DNA from: Paractinoplanes rishiriensis | GTDB lineage: Bacteria > Actinomycetota > Actinomycetes > Mycobacteriales > Micromonosporaceae | Direction of reading: 5' to 3' | Assembly: GCF_016862375.1 (NCBI RefSeq) | Contig: NZ_BOMV01000014.1 | Location: 1-33,202 of the forward strand | DNA: 33,202 nt | In this document: positions 15,524 to 22,741 of the stretch, one piece after another | Layout of the letters: every line of letters begins with the position of its first letter | Position numbering within the stretch: the stretch's first letter is position 1 | Position numbers and translations under genes: made by a program | The notes under the pieces: generated by a model | Told to the model about the DNA's origin: nothing | The model's database searches: none | Seen by the model: only the letters and a program-made list of their open reading frames with translations

Positions 15524-17683
15524 TGCCGCGACGCACCCGTCGTCGCGGGCCGTGCAGCCGGTGGGCCGGACGGTGACCACCAGCGGGGATGAGGGCGCCG
15601 AGCGGTTGCCGGCCTTGTCCCGGGCCACCACGGTGAACTCGTAGCGCTCGGCGCCGCCGAGCCCGCGCACCGCGTAGCTGGCCGAGGTGGTGGTGCCGAC
15701 CAGCGTCCCGTCGCGGAACACGTCGTAGCCGTCGAGCCCGCTGCCGCCGGTGTCGGTGGAGGCCATCCAGCGCAGCCGCAGCGCCGTCGGGGTGATGCTG
15801 GGCGCGGTCGGGGTGCCGGGCGAGCTGGGTGCCGCGCCGTCGGCCGTGCGGTCCGCAAAAGTCAAGCCATAGCCGTACGCGTACAGCCCGGTCTTTCCGT
15901 CGCCGCGGTTGACCGGCTGCTGGCCGGGCGACTTCGGCCAGGTCATCGGCAGGCGGCCGGTCGGGGCGTGATCGCCGAACAGCACGTCGGCTACCCCGGC
16001 GCCCTCGCTGCCCGGCAGCCACGCGGCGACCAGGGCGTCCCAGCCGGCGACCTCGGCGGCGATGTCCATCGGGCGGCCGGAGACCAGCACCACGATGACC
16101 GGGACGCCGGCCGCGCGCAGCCTGGCCAGCACGGCCCGGTCCTCGTCGTCCAGGCCGAGGCCGGCTGGGCGGTCGCCCTCGTACTCGGCGTACGGCGTCT
16201 CCCCGAGCACGGCGATCGCGGCCCGGTAGGTCGTGTCGACTCCCGCGCCGTCCCGGGCGTACGTGATCTGCGTGCCGGAACCCACCGCCTGCCGGATGCC
16301 TTCGACGATGGTGGTGCCCGGCACGGTGTCGCCGCTCTCGCCCTGCCAGGTCAGCGTCCAGCCGCCGCTCTGGTTGCCGATGTCGTCGGCGCTCTTGCCG
16401 GCCACGAAGATCTTGCCGCCACCCTTGGCCAGGGGCAGCACGTCGTTCTCGTTCTTCAGCAGGACCTGCGACTCGCGGACGGCCTGGCGGGCCAGGGTCC
16501 GGTGTTCGGCGCTGCCGATCGTCTCGGCGAACGACCGGTCCGCGTACGGCTGCTCGAAAAGACCGATGTTGATCTTCTGGGTGAGGATGCGGCGGTTCGC
16601 GTCGTCCACCCGGGACATCGGGATCTCGCCGGACTCGACCGCCTCGGTCAGATATCCGACGAACTCTTGCCAGTCCCGCGGGACCATCAGCATGTCGAGG
16701 CCGGCGTTCACGGCGGTGACCACCTCGGCCCTGGTGAAGCCCTCCTTGCCGTCCAGCTGGTCGATGCCGGCCCAGTCCGAGACCACGAAGCCGGTGAAGC
16801 CCAGCTCGGTCTTGAGCACGTCGGTCAACAGGAACTTGTGGCCGTGCAGCTTGTCGCCGTTCCAGCTGCTGAACGAGACCATCACCGAGCCGACGCCGCG
16901 CTCGACCGCGGCCCGGAACGGCGGCAGGTGGATCTCGCGCAGCTGGGCCTCGGTGAGCGCGGTGTCGCCCTGGTCGTCGCCGCCGGTGGTGCCGCCGTCG
17001 CCGACGTAGTGCTTCGCGGTGGCCAGCACCCGCTGCTGGAGCCCGGTGATCACCGAGGTCATCTCGGCGACCAGCGCCGGGTCCTCGCCGAACGACTCGT
17101 AGGTGCGGCCCCAGCGGTCGTCGCGGGCCACGCACACACACGGCGCGAAGGTCCAGTCCTGGCCGGCGCCGATCACCTCGTCCGCGGTGGCCGCGCCGAT
17201 CCGCTCGACCAGGGCCGGGTTGCGGGTGGCGCCCAGGCCGATGTTGTGCGGGAAAATCGTCGAGCCGTGGACGTTGTTGTTGCCGTGCACCGCGTCGATC
17301 CCGTACAGGATCGGGATCTTCAACGGGGTGGCCAGGGCGCCGCGCTGGAAGTCGTCGTACATGTCCGCCCAGGCGGCCGGCGTGTTGGTGCGCGGGGCCG
17401 AGCCGCCGCCGGACAGCACCGAGCCGAGCCGGTACTCGGTGATCTCGCCGGAGCTCACCCCGGCCCGCTCGGCCTGGGTCATCTGGCCCACCTTGTCGGC
17501 GACCGTCATCCGGGCCAGCAGGTCGTCGACGCGCTCGGCGACCGGCAGCGCCGGGTCGAGGTAGGGCAGGTCGGCGGAGGTGGCGGACCGCTCCATCATG
17601 GGCCGGACGCCGACCAGCACGGCGACCGCCAGCAGCGCGGCGAGAGCGCCGAGCAGGGCGGTGCGGCGGGTGGCGACACGCAT
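15521..17683 (-). CDS. Exported GH3 beta-glucosidase/exo-glucanase with C-terminal FN3 domain
   Basis: A 720-residue glycosidase. An N-terminal membrane or signal segment (TALLGALAALLAVAVLVGV) leads to the GH3 barrel, with the nucleophile Asp near 303 (GFVVSDWAG), then the C-terminal GH3 domain with the likely acid/base Glu near 500 (GETPYAEYEGD), as in barley ExoI. The last 90 residues form a fibronectin type III domain (SGLDGYDVFRDGTLVGTTTSASYAVRGL), perhaps a spacer, ending in two cysteines. It would cut cellobiose or short beta-glucans outside the cell. ATG 17683 has GGAG seven bases upstream. A perfect CebR-type operator lies 45 bases upstream and a LacI-family gene is divergent, so cellobiose-controlled expression is very likely. 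It is full length for the family. Confidence 0.93.
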   Translation of the reverse strand: MRVATRRTALLGALAALLAVAVLVGVRPMMERSATSADLPYLDPALPVAERVDDLLARMTVADKVGQMTQAERAGVSSGEITEYRLGSVLSGGGSAPRTNTPAAWADMYDDFQRGALATPLKIPILYGIDAVHGNNNVHGSTIFPHNIGLGATRNPALVERIGAATADEVIGAGQDWTFAPCVCVARDDRWGRTYESFGEDPALVAEMTSVITGLQQRVLATAKHYVGDGGTTGGDDQGDTALTEAQLREIHLPPFRAAVERGVGSVMVSFSSWNGDKLHGHKFLLTDVLKTELGFTGFVVSDWAGIDQLDGKEGFTRAEVVTAVNAGLDMLMVPRDWQEFVGYLTEAVESGEIPMSRVDDANRRILTQKINIGLFEQPYADRSFAETIGSAEHRTLARQAVRESQVLLKNENDVLPLAKGGGKIFVAGKSADDIGNQSGGWTLTWQGESGDTVPGTTIVEGIRQAVGSGTQITYARDGAGVDTTYRAAIAVLGETPYAEYEGDRPAGLGLDDEDRAVLARLRAAGVPVIVVLVSGRPMDIAAEVAGWDALVAAWLPGSEGAGVADVLFGDHAPTGRLPMTWPKSPGQQPVNRGDGKTGLYAYGYGLTFADRTADGAAPSSPGTPTAPSITPTALRLRWMASTDTGGSGLDGYDVFRDGTLVGTTTSASYAVRGLGGAERYEFTVVARDKAGNRSAPSSPLVVTVRPTGCTARDDGCVAA

Positions 17684-17727
17684 GGGGGACTCCACGGGCA
17701 GTAGCGGAAAGCGCAAGTATGGTTACA

Positions 17728-17741
17728 TGGGAGCGCTCCCA
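17728..17741. promoter_or_regulatory. CebR-type operator (perfect 14-bp palindrome)
   Basis: TGGGAGCGCTCCCA is identical to the CebR box of Streptomyces cellobiose/cellotriose regulons. Here it is part of a 16-bp perfect palindrome (17727-17742). It sits 45 bases upstream of the GH3 start, where a bound repressor would block the promoter. The divergent LacI-family gene at 17967 is the likely regulator. Confidence 0.9.
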
Positions 17742-17966
17742 TCTCAATGTTCCGAGTCATGCGAGTCGGAATAAATCATGAGGAACTGGTACGGTCCCGG
17801 CGTGATCGGCGCGAGCTACCGGTTTTTCAGCAGGGGATTGATCGCCTATAACCGGCCGTAACCTACGCCGGGAATAGGAGATAAGACTCCGATCATGTTG
17901 TGTGCTGTGCGTGGCAGGTACTTTGTGTCGGGCGCGACTGACGTTGCGCGGAGGAGGTGGCACGGG

Positions 17967-18977
17967 ATGACGACGGACCGGAGCCGGGGAGCCGGCCGGC
18001 CGACCCTGGAAGAGGTGGCACTGCGCGCCGGCGTCGGCCGCGGCACCGTCTCCCGGGTGGTGAACGGATCGGCGCAGGTCAGTCCGCGCGCGAAGCAGGC
18101 GGTCGAGGAAGCGATCGTCGAGCTCGGCTACGTGCCGAACCGCGCGGCGCGCACGCTGGTCACGCAGCGGACCGACTCGGTGGCTCTGGTCATCTTCGAG
18201 TCCGGCGAGCGGTTCTTCGCCGAACCGTTCTTCGGCCGGATCGTGCAGGCCATCTCGTCCGTGCTGGTAGCTCGGAATATGCAGATGGTGCTGATGATCG
18301 CCCAGGCACCCGAGGAACGCGCCCGCCTCGAGGGCTACCTCACCCGCCAGCACGTCGACGGCGCGCTGCTGCTCTCGCTGCACGGCGACGACCCGCTGCC
18401 GGCGCTGCTCGAGGAACGCGGCGTGGCCACGGTCCGGGCCGGCCGCCCGACCTACGCCGAACGCGGCACCTTCGTCGACGCCGACAACCGCGGCGGCGCC
18501 CGCGAGGCGGTGGCCTACCTGCGCCAGCAGGGCCGCCAGTGCATCGCCGCGATCACCGGCGCGCTCGACATGGCCGCCGGTATCGCCCGCCTGGACGGCT
18601 ACCGCGACGTGGTCGGCGACGGCCCCGTGGCGTTCGGCGACTTCTCCGAGGAGAGCGGCGCGGCGGCGATGCACCGCCTGCTCGAGCACTACCCGCAGAT
18701 CGACGCGGTCTTCGCCGCCTCCGACATGATGGCGGCCGGCGCCCTGCGCATACTGCGCCAGTACGGCCGCCGCGTCCCCGAGGACGTAGCCGTGATCGGC
18801 TTCGACGACTCGGTGATCGCGATGCACACCGACCCGCCGCTGAGCAGCGTCGACCAGCCGATCGCCGAGATGGGCCGCGAGATGGTCCGCCTGCTGCTGG
18901 CCAAAATCGACGGCGAGGAAGAGTTCGACAGCGAGATCGTCCTGCCCACCCAACTGGTGATCCGCGGCTCGGCCTGA
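17967..18977 (+). CDS. LacI-family repressor, CebR-like
   Basis: A 336-residue transcription repressor. An N-terminal LacI helix-turn-helix with hinge (RPTLEEVALRAGVGRGTVSRVVNGSAQVSPRAKQAVEEAIVELGYVPNRAARTLVTQRT) is followed by a periplasmic-binding-protein-like sugar domain (FFGRIVQAISSVLVARNMQMVLM, AVFAASDMMAAGALRILRQYGRRVPEDVAVIGFDDS). ATG 17967 has a strong GAGGAGG site about six bases upstream; the frame opens earlier at 17895 without one. It is divergent from the GH3 gene whose promoter has the exact CebR box, so it is most likely a cellobiose-responsive CebR counterpart. The operator is about 225 bases from its own start, so self-control is less clear. The gene symbol is withheld because other LacI proteins recognise related sites. 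Confidence 0.92.
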   Translation: MTTDRSRGAGRPTLEEVALRAGVGRGTVSRVVNGSAQVSPRAKQAVEEAIVELGYVPNRAARTLVTQRTDSVALVIFESGERFFAEPFFGRIVQAISSVLVARNMQMVLMIAQAPEERARLEGYLTRQHVDGALLLSLHGDDPLPALLEERGVATVRAGRPTYAERGTFVDADNRGGAREAVAYLRQQGRQCIAAITGALDMAAGIARLDGYRDVVGDGPVAFGDFSEESGAAAMHRLLEHYPQIDAVFAASDMMAAGALRILRQYGRRVPEDVAVIGFDDSVIAMHTDPPLSSVDQPIAEMGREMVRLLLAKIDGEEEFDSEIVLPTQLVIRGSA

Positions 18978-18988
18978 CGTCCGCTTCC

Positions 18989-19031
18989 GACCACCAGCCG
19001 GGCGGTCCGCTCCGGCTCGTCGGTGGTCTTT
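18989..19031 (+). terminator. Bulged stem-loop terminator of the LacI-type gene
   Basis: GACCACCAGCCGG (18989-19001) pairs with CCGGCT and GGTGGTC (19012-19017 and 19022-19028), interrupted by a 4-base bulge, and is followed by TTT. It begins 11 bases after the stop codon. Confidence 0.6.
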
Positions 19032-19353
19032 CGCGCCGGTCCTCGGGCATGCCGCCCGGCGGCGCGCGTGGGTGGGCGCTTCCGGTCCCGCTACCCGGCA
19101 GGGCGCTCGTGGTTGTTACAATTCGGCCGCGCCTTCGCGGCCGGGCTCGCGTGCCAGGTCTCTTCCCGCGTTGCGCGAATGGCCGCGCGAACTCTGCGGA
19201 CGTGTTCCGGCGGAACGTCAATTCGACAAGATCTGCTGGCCGGCGGGCCATCCGGCCCCAGCCCACCAACAAGGCGCGCACAACGCCCGAAACGCCCGAC
19301 CCCGCGCCGACAGGGCGCCGATCCCCCTGACCGTTTCCGATCAGGAGTGTCGG
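19032..19353. other. Gene-free stretch between the LacI-type and Ser/Thr kinase genes
   Basis: No credible gene on either strand. The open frames here lack ribosome sites and recognisable domains. One perfect hairpin (CGGCCGCG, 19124-19131, with its complement 19136-19143, loop CCTT) follows a lone TACAAT hexamer at 19117-19122, but no matching -35 is visible. The right part precedes the kinase stop and may hold its terminator (CTGA and TCAG arms near 19327-19344). Confidence 0.5.
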
Positions 19354-20997
19354 TCACATGCCGGCGGCTCGTTCGAGGTCGGCCACCCGGGCTCGGATCA
19401 CGGTGGCCTGGGCTGGGTTCAGCGCGCCCTCGCCGGCCCGGTCGGCGATCTTGTTGCGTAGCTGCTGCAGCTGGGCGTCGATGTTGCCCGCCTTCGCGTC
19501 GGCCAGGGGCTGGACGAAGTTGAACAGGTCGGTCGCGATGTCGGGGCGGATCTCGCCGCTGTCCTTGCCGGCCTGGATGGCGGCCTGCAGGCGGCTGAAC
19601 GCGTCGTTGTAGCTGATCGTCTCGCTCGGCTTGGGGGACGGCGCGGACGGGGCCGCGGACGGCTTTGTGGACGGTGCCGTGGTCGGCGCCACCGGCGGCA
19701 CCACCGTATAGAGCGGCGTCGGCACCGTGCCGGACGGCGGCGGCGGGGTCGTCGGTCCGGCTTCGACGCGTTCGCGGGGACGGTTCACCACCGCGTACGC
19801 CCCGCCGACCGCGACCAGGATGGCCAGCACCGACAGCACCAGCGCCATCCGCCGCTTCGGCGCCGGGGTGATCAGCGCGACCGTGGCGGTCGGCGCCGTG
19901 CCGCTCACCACGCTGCGGCCGGGCGGATACATCGCGGTCGGGCGGCTGCCGGGGGTGTGGCGCTGGCCCCTGGTCACGTCGGTGAAGGCCGAGCGCGGGC
20001 GGCCGGTGGCCGGGCGGCCGCCGACCACCGCGGCCGCGTCCTCGCTGTTGCGTTCGAGGATGGCCACCTGGTCGGTGTCCACCGCGGCCCAGCCGTCGGC
20101 GCCGTCGCCGCGCTGGCGCACCGGCACCAGGACCGGCAGCACCACGGGGGCGCCGGTGGCGGGGTCTTCGGCCGGCTCGCCGTCGGGCTGGTCGGCCAGC
20201 CACAGCGCGGTCAGGTCGAAGCGGATCTGGTCGGCGCCGGGGCGCTCGTTCGGGTCCTCGTCGAGGCAGCGGTCGACCACCGCGCGGAACGGCTCGGGCA
20301 GCGTGTCGGGCATGGTGCCGGGGCCGGACTTGCGGGCCTCGGCGAGTTCCTCCCAGGTGTCCACCGGGTACGGCGGGTCGCCGGTGACCATTTCGAAGAG
20401 GAGCACGCCCAGGCCGTACACGTCGGTGGCCGGTTCGGCGGGCATGCCGTCGAGGCGTTCCGGAGCGACGTACGCGGGGGTGCCGAAGGTGGAGCCGGTG
20501 TCGTCGTCGTCCGGTTCGCCGGCGGCCGCGCTGATGCCGAAGTCGAGGATCTTGACGCCGTTCGGGGTGAGCATGACGTTGCCGGGCTTGATGTCGCGGT
20601 GCACCACGCCGCTCGCGTGGGCGGCGGCCAGCGCGTCGGCGACGGCCGCGCCCACCCGGGCCGCCTCCGGCCACTCGAAGGTCTCGCGTTCCAGCCGCGC
20701 CGCGACGGTCTCGCCGGCCAGCAGTTCCATCACCACGAACGGCGCCACCGTGCCGTCGGAGCGGACCGCCTCGCGGTAGTCGTGCACCGCGGCGATGTTG
20801 GGGTGCGACAGCTTCGCCGCCATCCGTGCCTCGCGCCACGCGACCTGCGGGCCGGTCGGCAGCTTGATCGCGACTGGGCGTCCGAGCAGCTCATCCCGGG
20901 CATGCCAGATCTCCGCCATGCCCCCGGTCTCGAGGAGTGTGACAAGGCGGTAGCGGGTCGCCAGGAGGGTTCCCGCGCTGGGCCAGTCATCGCTCAT
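19354..20997 (-). CDS. Membrane Ser/Thr protein kinase (PknB-like, no PASTA domains)
   Basis: A 547-residue receptor-type kinase. The kinase domain (about residues 15-270) has the Lys of VAIK near 45, HRDIKPGNVML with the catalytic Asp near 135, DFGIS near 152-156 and GTPAYVAPE. The Gly-rich loop is degenerate (LLETGGMAEIW). A cytosolic linker precedes one membrane helix (MALVLSVLAILVAVGGAYAVV, about 382-402). The outer part is Pro/Thr/Ser-rich, then a helical domain of about 80 residues (AFSRLQAAIQAGKDSGEI to VADLERAAGM). PASTA repeats are absent. ATG 20997 lacks a ribosome site, but a TTGACA about 30 bases upstream fits a nearly leaderless transcript. The substrate is unknown; the STAS/anti-sigma set 1 kb away is a candidate target only by proximity. 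Confidence 0.92.
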   Translation of the reverse strand: MSDDWPSAGTLLATRYRLVTLLETGGMAEIWHARDELLGRPVAIKLPTGPQVAWREARMAAKLSHPNIAAVHDYREAVRSDGTVAPFVVMELLAGETVAARLERETFEWPEAARVGAAVADALAAAHASGVVHRDIKPGNVMLTPNGVKILDFGISAAAGEPDDDDTGSTFGTPAYVAPERLDGMPAEPATDVYGLGVLLFEMVTGDPPYPVDTWEELAEARKSGPGTMPDTLPEPFRAVVDRCLDEDPNERPGADQIRFDLTALWLADQPDGEPAEDPATGAPVVLPVLVPVRQRGDGADGWAAVDTDQVAILERNSEDAAAVVGGRPATGRPRSAFTDVTRGQRHTPGSRPTAMYPPGRSVVSGTAPTATVALITPAPKRRMALVLSVLAILVAVGGAYAVVNRPRERVEAGPTTPPPPSGTVPTPLYTVVPPVAPTTAPSTKPSAAPSAPSPKPSETISYNDAFSRLQAAIQAGKDSGEIRPDIATDLFNFVQPLADAKAGNIDAQLQQLRNKIADRAGEGALNPAQATVIRARVADLERAAGM

Positions 20998-21003
20998 TGA
21001 CGA

Positions 21004-21033
21004 ACATTCGCCCGGCTCGGCCCCAAGTGTCAA
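21004..21033 (-). promoter_or_regulatory. Promoter of the Ser/Thr kinase gene
   Basis: On the minus strand TTGACA (21033-21028) is followed, 18 bases later, by GAATGT (21009-21004). The predicted start site is within a few bases of the ATG at 20997, giving a leaderless or near-leaderless mRNA, in keeping with the missing ribosome site. Confidence 0.5.
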
Positions 21034-21081
21034 CCTCGGCGGCTACCGCGTTTCATGATCTGCCGCTGCGTGTCGTACGCG

Positions 21082-21783
21082 CTACCAGCCGTGGTCAATC
21101 GCGTTGATTTCTACCCAGTCGACATCACCCGCGAAGTAGTCGCACCCGACCTTGACCTGATCGCAGTCGACCTTTCCGCCGATGGACAGCGGCCACCGGT
21201 TGTCGATCTTCCCGGTGGGGCCGTCGCGGCCGGCCACCTTGACCCCGTCGATGGCCAGCGACACGCCGTCGCGGGTGCGCAGGCACTTCACGACGTGCCA
21301 GCGACCGTCGTTGATGGCCCGGGGCGCGGAGACGAGCACAGAGCCCGCGGAACCGCGGAACCAGCACTGCACCCTCCCTCCGGGGATCTGGAGCTTGTAG
21401 CTGCCTCCGGAGACCGTTGCCTGCCCCTTCTGGAGCACGTTGCCGAACTTGTGCGTGGTGCGCAGGCGTACCGAAACCATGAAGTCGCGGTCGCCCGGGT
21501 CGAGATCGTCGTAGTCGGCCACGGCCACGAGATGTTGCGGGCGGGTCGGCGGAGTGTCGGGTTCCAGACGCTCGAAGCGGTATGCGCCGGCGCCGAGGCC
21601 GACCTCGCGACCGATCCGGCCGTGCAGCCCGTTGCCGCTGCGGTCGTACATCACGACCGCGCCGGCCGGCTCGTCCATGGACCAGGACGCCACCGTGCGG
21701 GCAGCGTCGGCCCGGGCCGAGGCGGCGGGGGTGAGCAGCGCCGGGGCGGCCAGCAGGACGATCCACCAACGCCGAATCTTCAT
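21082..21783 (-). CDS. Secreted LamG/concanavalin-like protein
   Basis: A 233-residue exported protein. A signal peptide (MKIRRWWIVLLAAPALLTPAASARA) precedes one laminin-G/lectin-glucanase beta-sandwich: VASWSMDEPAGAVVMYDRSGNGLHGRIG at the start, then FMVSVRLRTTHKFGNVLQKG, YKLQIPGGRVQCWFRG, GRWHVVKCLRTRDGVSLAIDGVKV and WPLSIGGK. These domains bind sugars or surface polymers. No catalytic Glu pair of GH16 type is seen, so binding rather than cleavage is likely. Four cysteines suggest two disulphides. ATG 21783 follows GAGGGAG about 10 bases upstream; a GTG at 21801 would add six residues without a ribosome site. Upstream is an AT-rich promoter-like stretch (21800-21850). Its partner is unknown. 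Confidence 0.82.
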   Translation of the reverse strand: MKIRRWWIVLLAAPALLTPAASARADAARTVASWSMDEPAGAVVMYDRSGNGLHGRIGREVGLGAGAYRFERLEPDTPPTRPQHLVAVADYDDLDPGDRDFMVSVRLRTTHKFGNVLQKGQATVSGGSYKLQIPGGRVQCWFRGSAGSVLVSAPRAINDGRWHVVKCLRTRDGVSLAIDGVKVAGRDGPTGKIDNRWPLSIGGKVDCDQVKVGCDYFAGDVDWVEINAIDHGW

Positions 21784-21965
21784 GCTTTTGTTCTCCCTCA
21801 CGGATCAGTCAGACCAATCTAATCACGAAATAACGGTCTTAATGGTCAAAGTGGAAAGTGAGGTCGCCCGGCTGCCTGACGGCGTTGGAGCGCCGCGGGG
21901 CGGATGACATGATGTCCCCGTCCGGCCACCAAGAGAGGCCTGCCACGGAGGGACAAAGCGCGCGG

Positions 21966-22289
21966 ATGGCTCGGTTTTCGGCGACCACGATCGAGGAGCC
22001 CGGCGGCGTGCGCCTGGCTCTGGCCGGCGATTGCGACCTCGCCGTCCGGGACGAACTCAGCGCCGCCCTGCTGGCCGCTGTGGGTCGCGCCGACACCGTG
22101 ATCGTCGACCTGGCCGGCGTGGAGTTCCTGGACTCGACCGGGGTGCACGGGCTGGTGGCCGCCCACCACGCGGCACGCGGGCGCGGCGGCCGGCTCTATG
22201 TCGAAAATCCGACCGGCGCGGTTGCCACCGTGCTCGACCTGACCGGGGTCGGCAACCTGCTCAGCCCCAGCGCCGAGACCGGGGGATAG
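21966..22289 (+). CDS. STAS-domain anti-sigma factor antagonist
   Basis: A 107-residue cytosolic STAS protein of the RsbV/SpoIIAA kind. It starts MARFSATTIEEPGGVRLALAGDCDLAVRDEL and shows the phosphorylation loop VEFLDSTGVHGLV, where the Ser of DSTG is the expected phospho-site. In this family the unphosphorylated form binds an anti-sigma factor and frees the sigma factor. ATG 21966 has a GGAGGG tract about 11-13 bases upstream; earlier in-frame ATGs at 21909 and 21912 would add about 19 non-conserved residues. It is followed after 3 bases by the ATPase gene at 22293 and faces the SpoIIE-type phosphatase gene, giving a complete partner-switching set except for a sigma factor. Confidence 0.88.
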   Translation: MARFSATTIEEPGGVRLALAGDCDLAVRDELSAALLAAVGRADTVIVDLAGVEFLDSTGVHGLVAAHHAARGRGGRLYVENPTGAVATVLDLTGVGNLLSPSAETGG

Positions 22290-22292
22290 CAC

Positions 22293-22700
22293 GTGGTCAC
22301 TCCGGGCGAACAGCCCTCGCCCCCCGCCGTGCGGCCCGCCGAGATCCCGTACGCGAAACCCGCGGACCTCGCGGTGGTCCGCGAGTTCGTGCGCACCGAG
22401 GCCGAATCGCTCGGCCTGCCCCGGCTGCGCGCCGACCTGCTGACCGTGGCGGTGAGCGAGCTGGCGACGAACACGCTCCAGCACACCGACGGCGGCGGCG
22501 TGGTGCGGATCTGGGCCGAGCCGGGCCGGGTCTGCTGCGAGGTGGTCGACCACGGCGCGTCTCCGGGTTTCGGCCGGGACATGCCGTCCGCCAACGAGGT
22601 GCGCGGCCGCGGCCTGGCGATCGTCGAGCGCATCTGCGACGAGGTCGGCACCGACATCGGCCCGGCCGGCACGTCGGTCCGGCTCGGCATGCGGAACTGA
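22293..22700 (+). CDS. RsbW-like anti-sigma factor / serine kinase (HATPase_c)
   Basis: A 135-residue GHKL ATPase of the anti-sigma regulatory type. The N-box is TVAVSELATNTLQHT, the G1 box VVDHGASPGFG and the G2 box GRGLAIVERICDEV. Family members bind a sigma factor or other target and phosphorylate the STAS partner at serine. GTG 22293 has GGGGGA six bases upstream and lies 3 bases after the STAS stop, so the two form an operon. The STAS protein is its likely substrate and the convergent SpoIIE phosphatase at 22734 its likely counter-enzyme. No sigma factor gene is nearby, so the final target is unknown. Confidence 0.9.
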   Translation: MVTPGEQPSPPAVRPAEIPYAKPADLAVVREFVRTEAESLGLPRLRADLLTVAVSELATNTLQHTDGGGVVRIWAEPGRVCCEVVDHGASPGFGRDMPSANEVRGRGLAIVERICDEVGTDIGPAGTSVRLGMRN

Positions 22701-22711
22701 TCCGTCGGACT

Positions 22712-22741
22712 GGCCCCGTCAAGACAGGCCCCGTCAAGACA
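22712..22741. repeat. 15-bp direct repeat at convergent gene ends
   Basis: GGCCCCGTCAAGACA occurs twice head to tail. The copies span the gap between the ATPase stop (22700) and the last codons of the phosphatase; the phosphatase stop (22734-22736) lies in the second copy, and the first copy has the same TCA. Confidence 0.85.

Noticed and set aside
19117..19143. TACAAT hexamer followed by a perfect hairpin, considered as a small RNA gene
   Set aside because: No -35 at a normal distance and no T-tract after the hairpin; the evidence is too weak without transcript data.
18553..19281. Minus-strand frame over the LacI-type gene end and the following gap
   Set aside because: It overlaps most of a well-supported gene on the other strand and its translation is Arg/Pro/Ser-rich with no domain.
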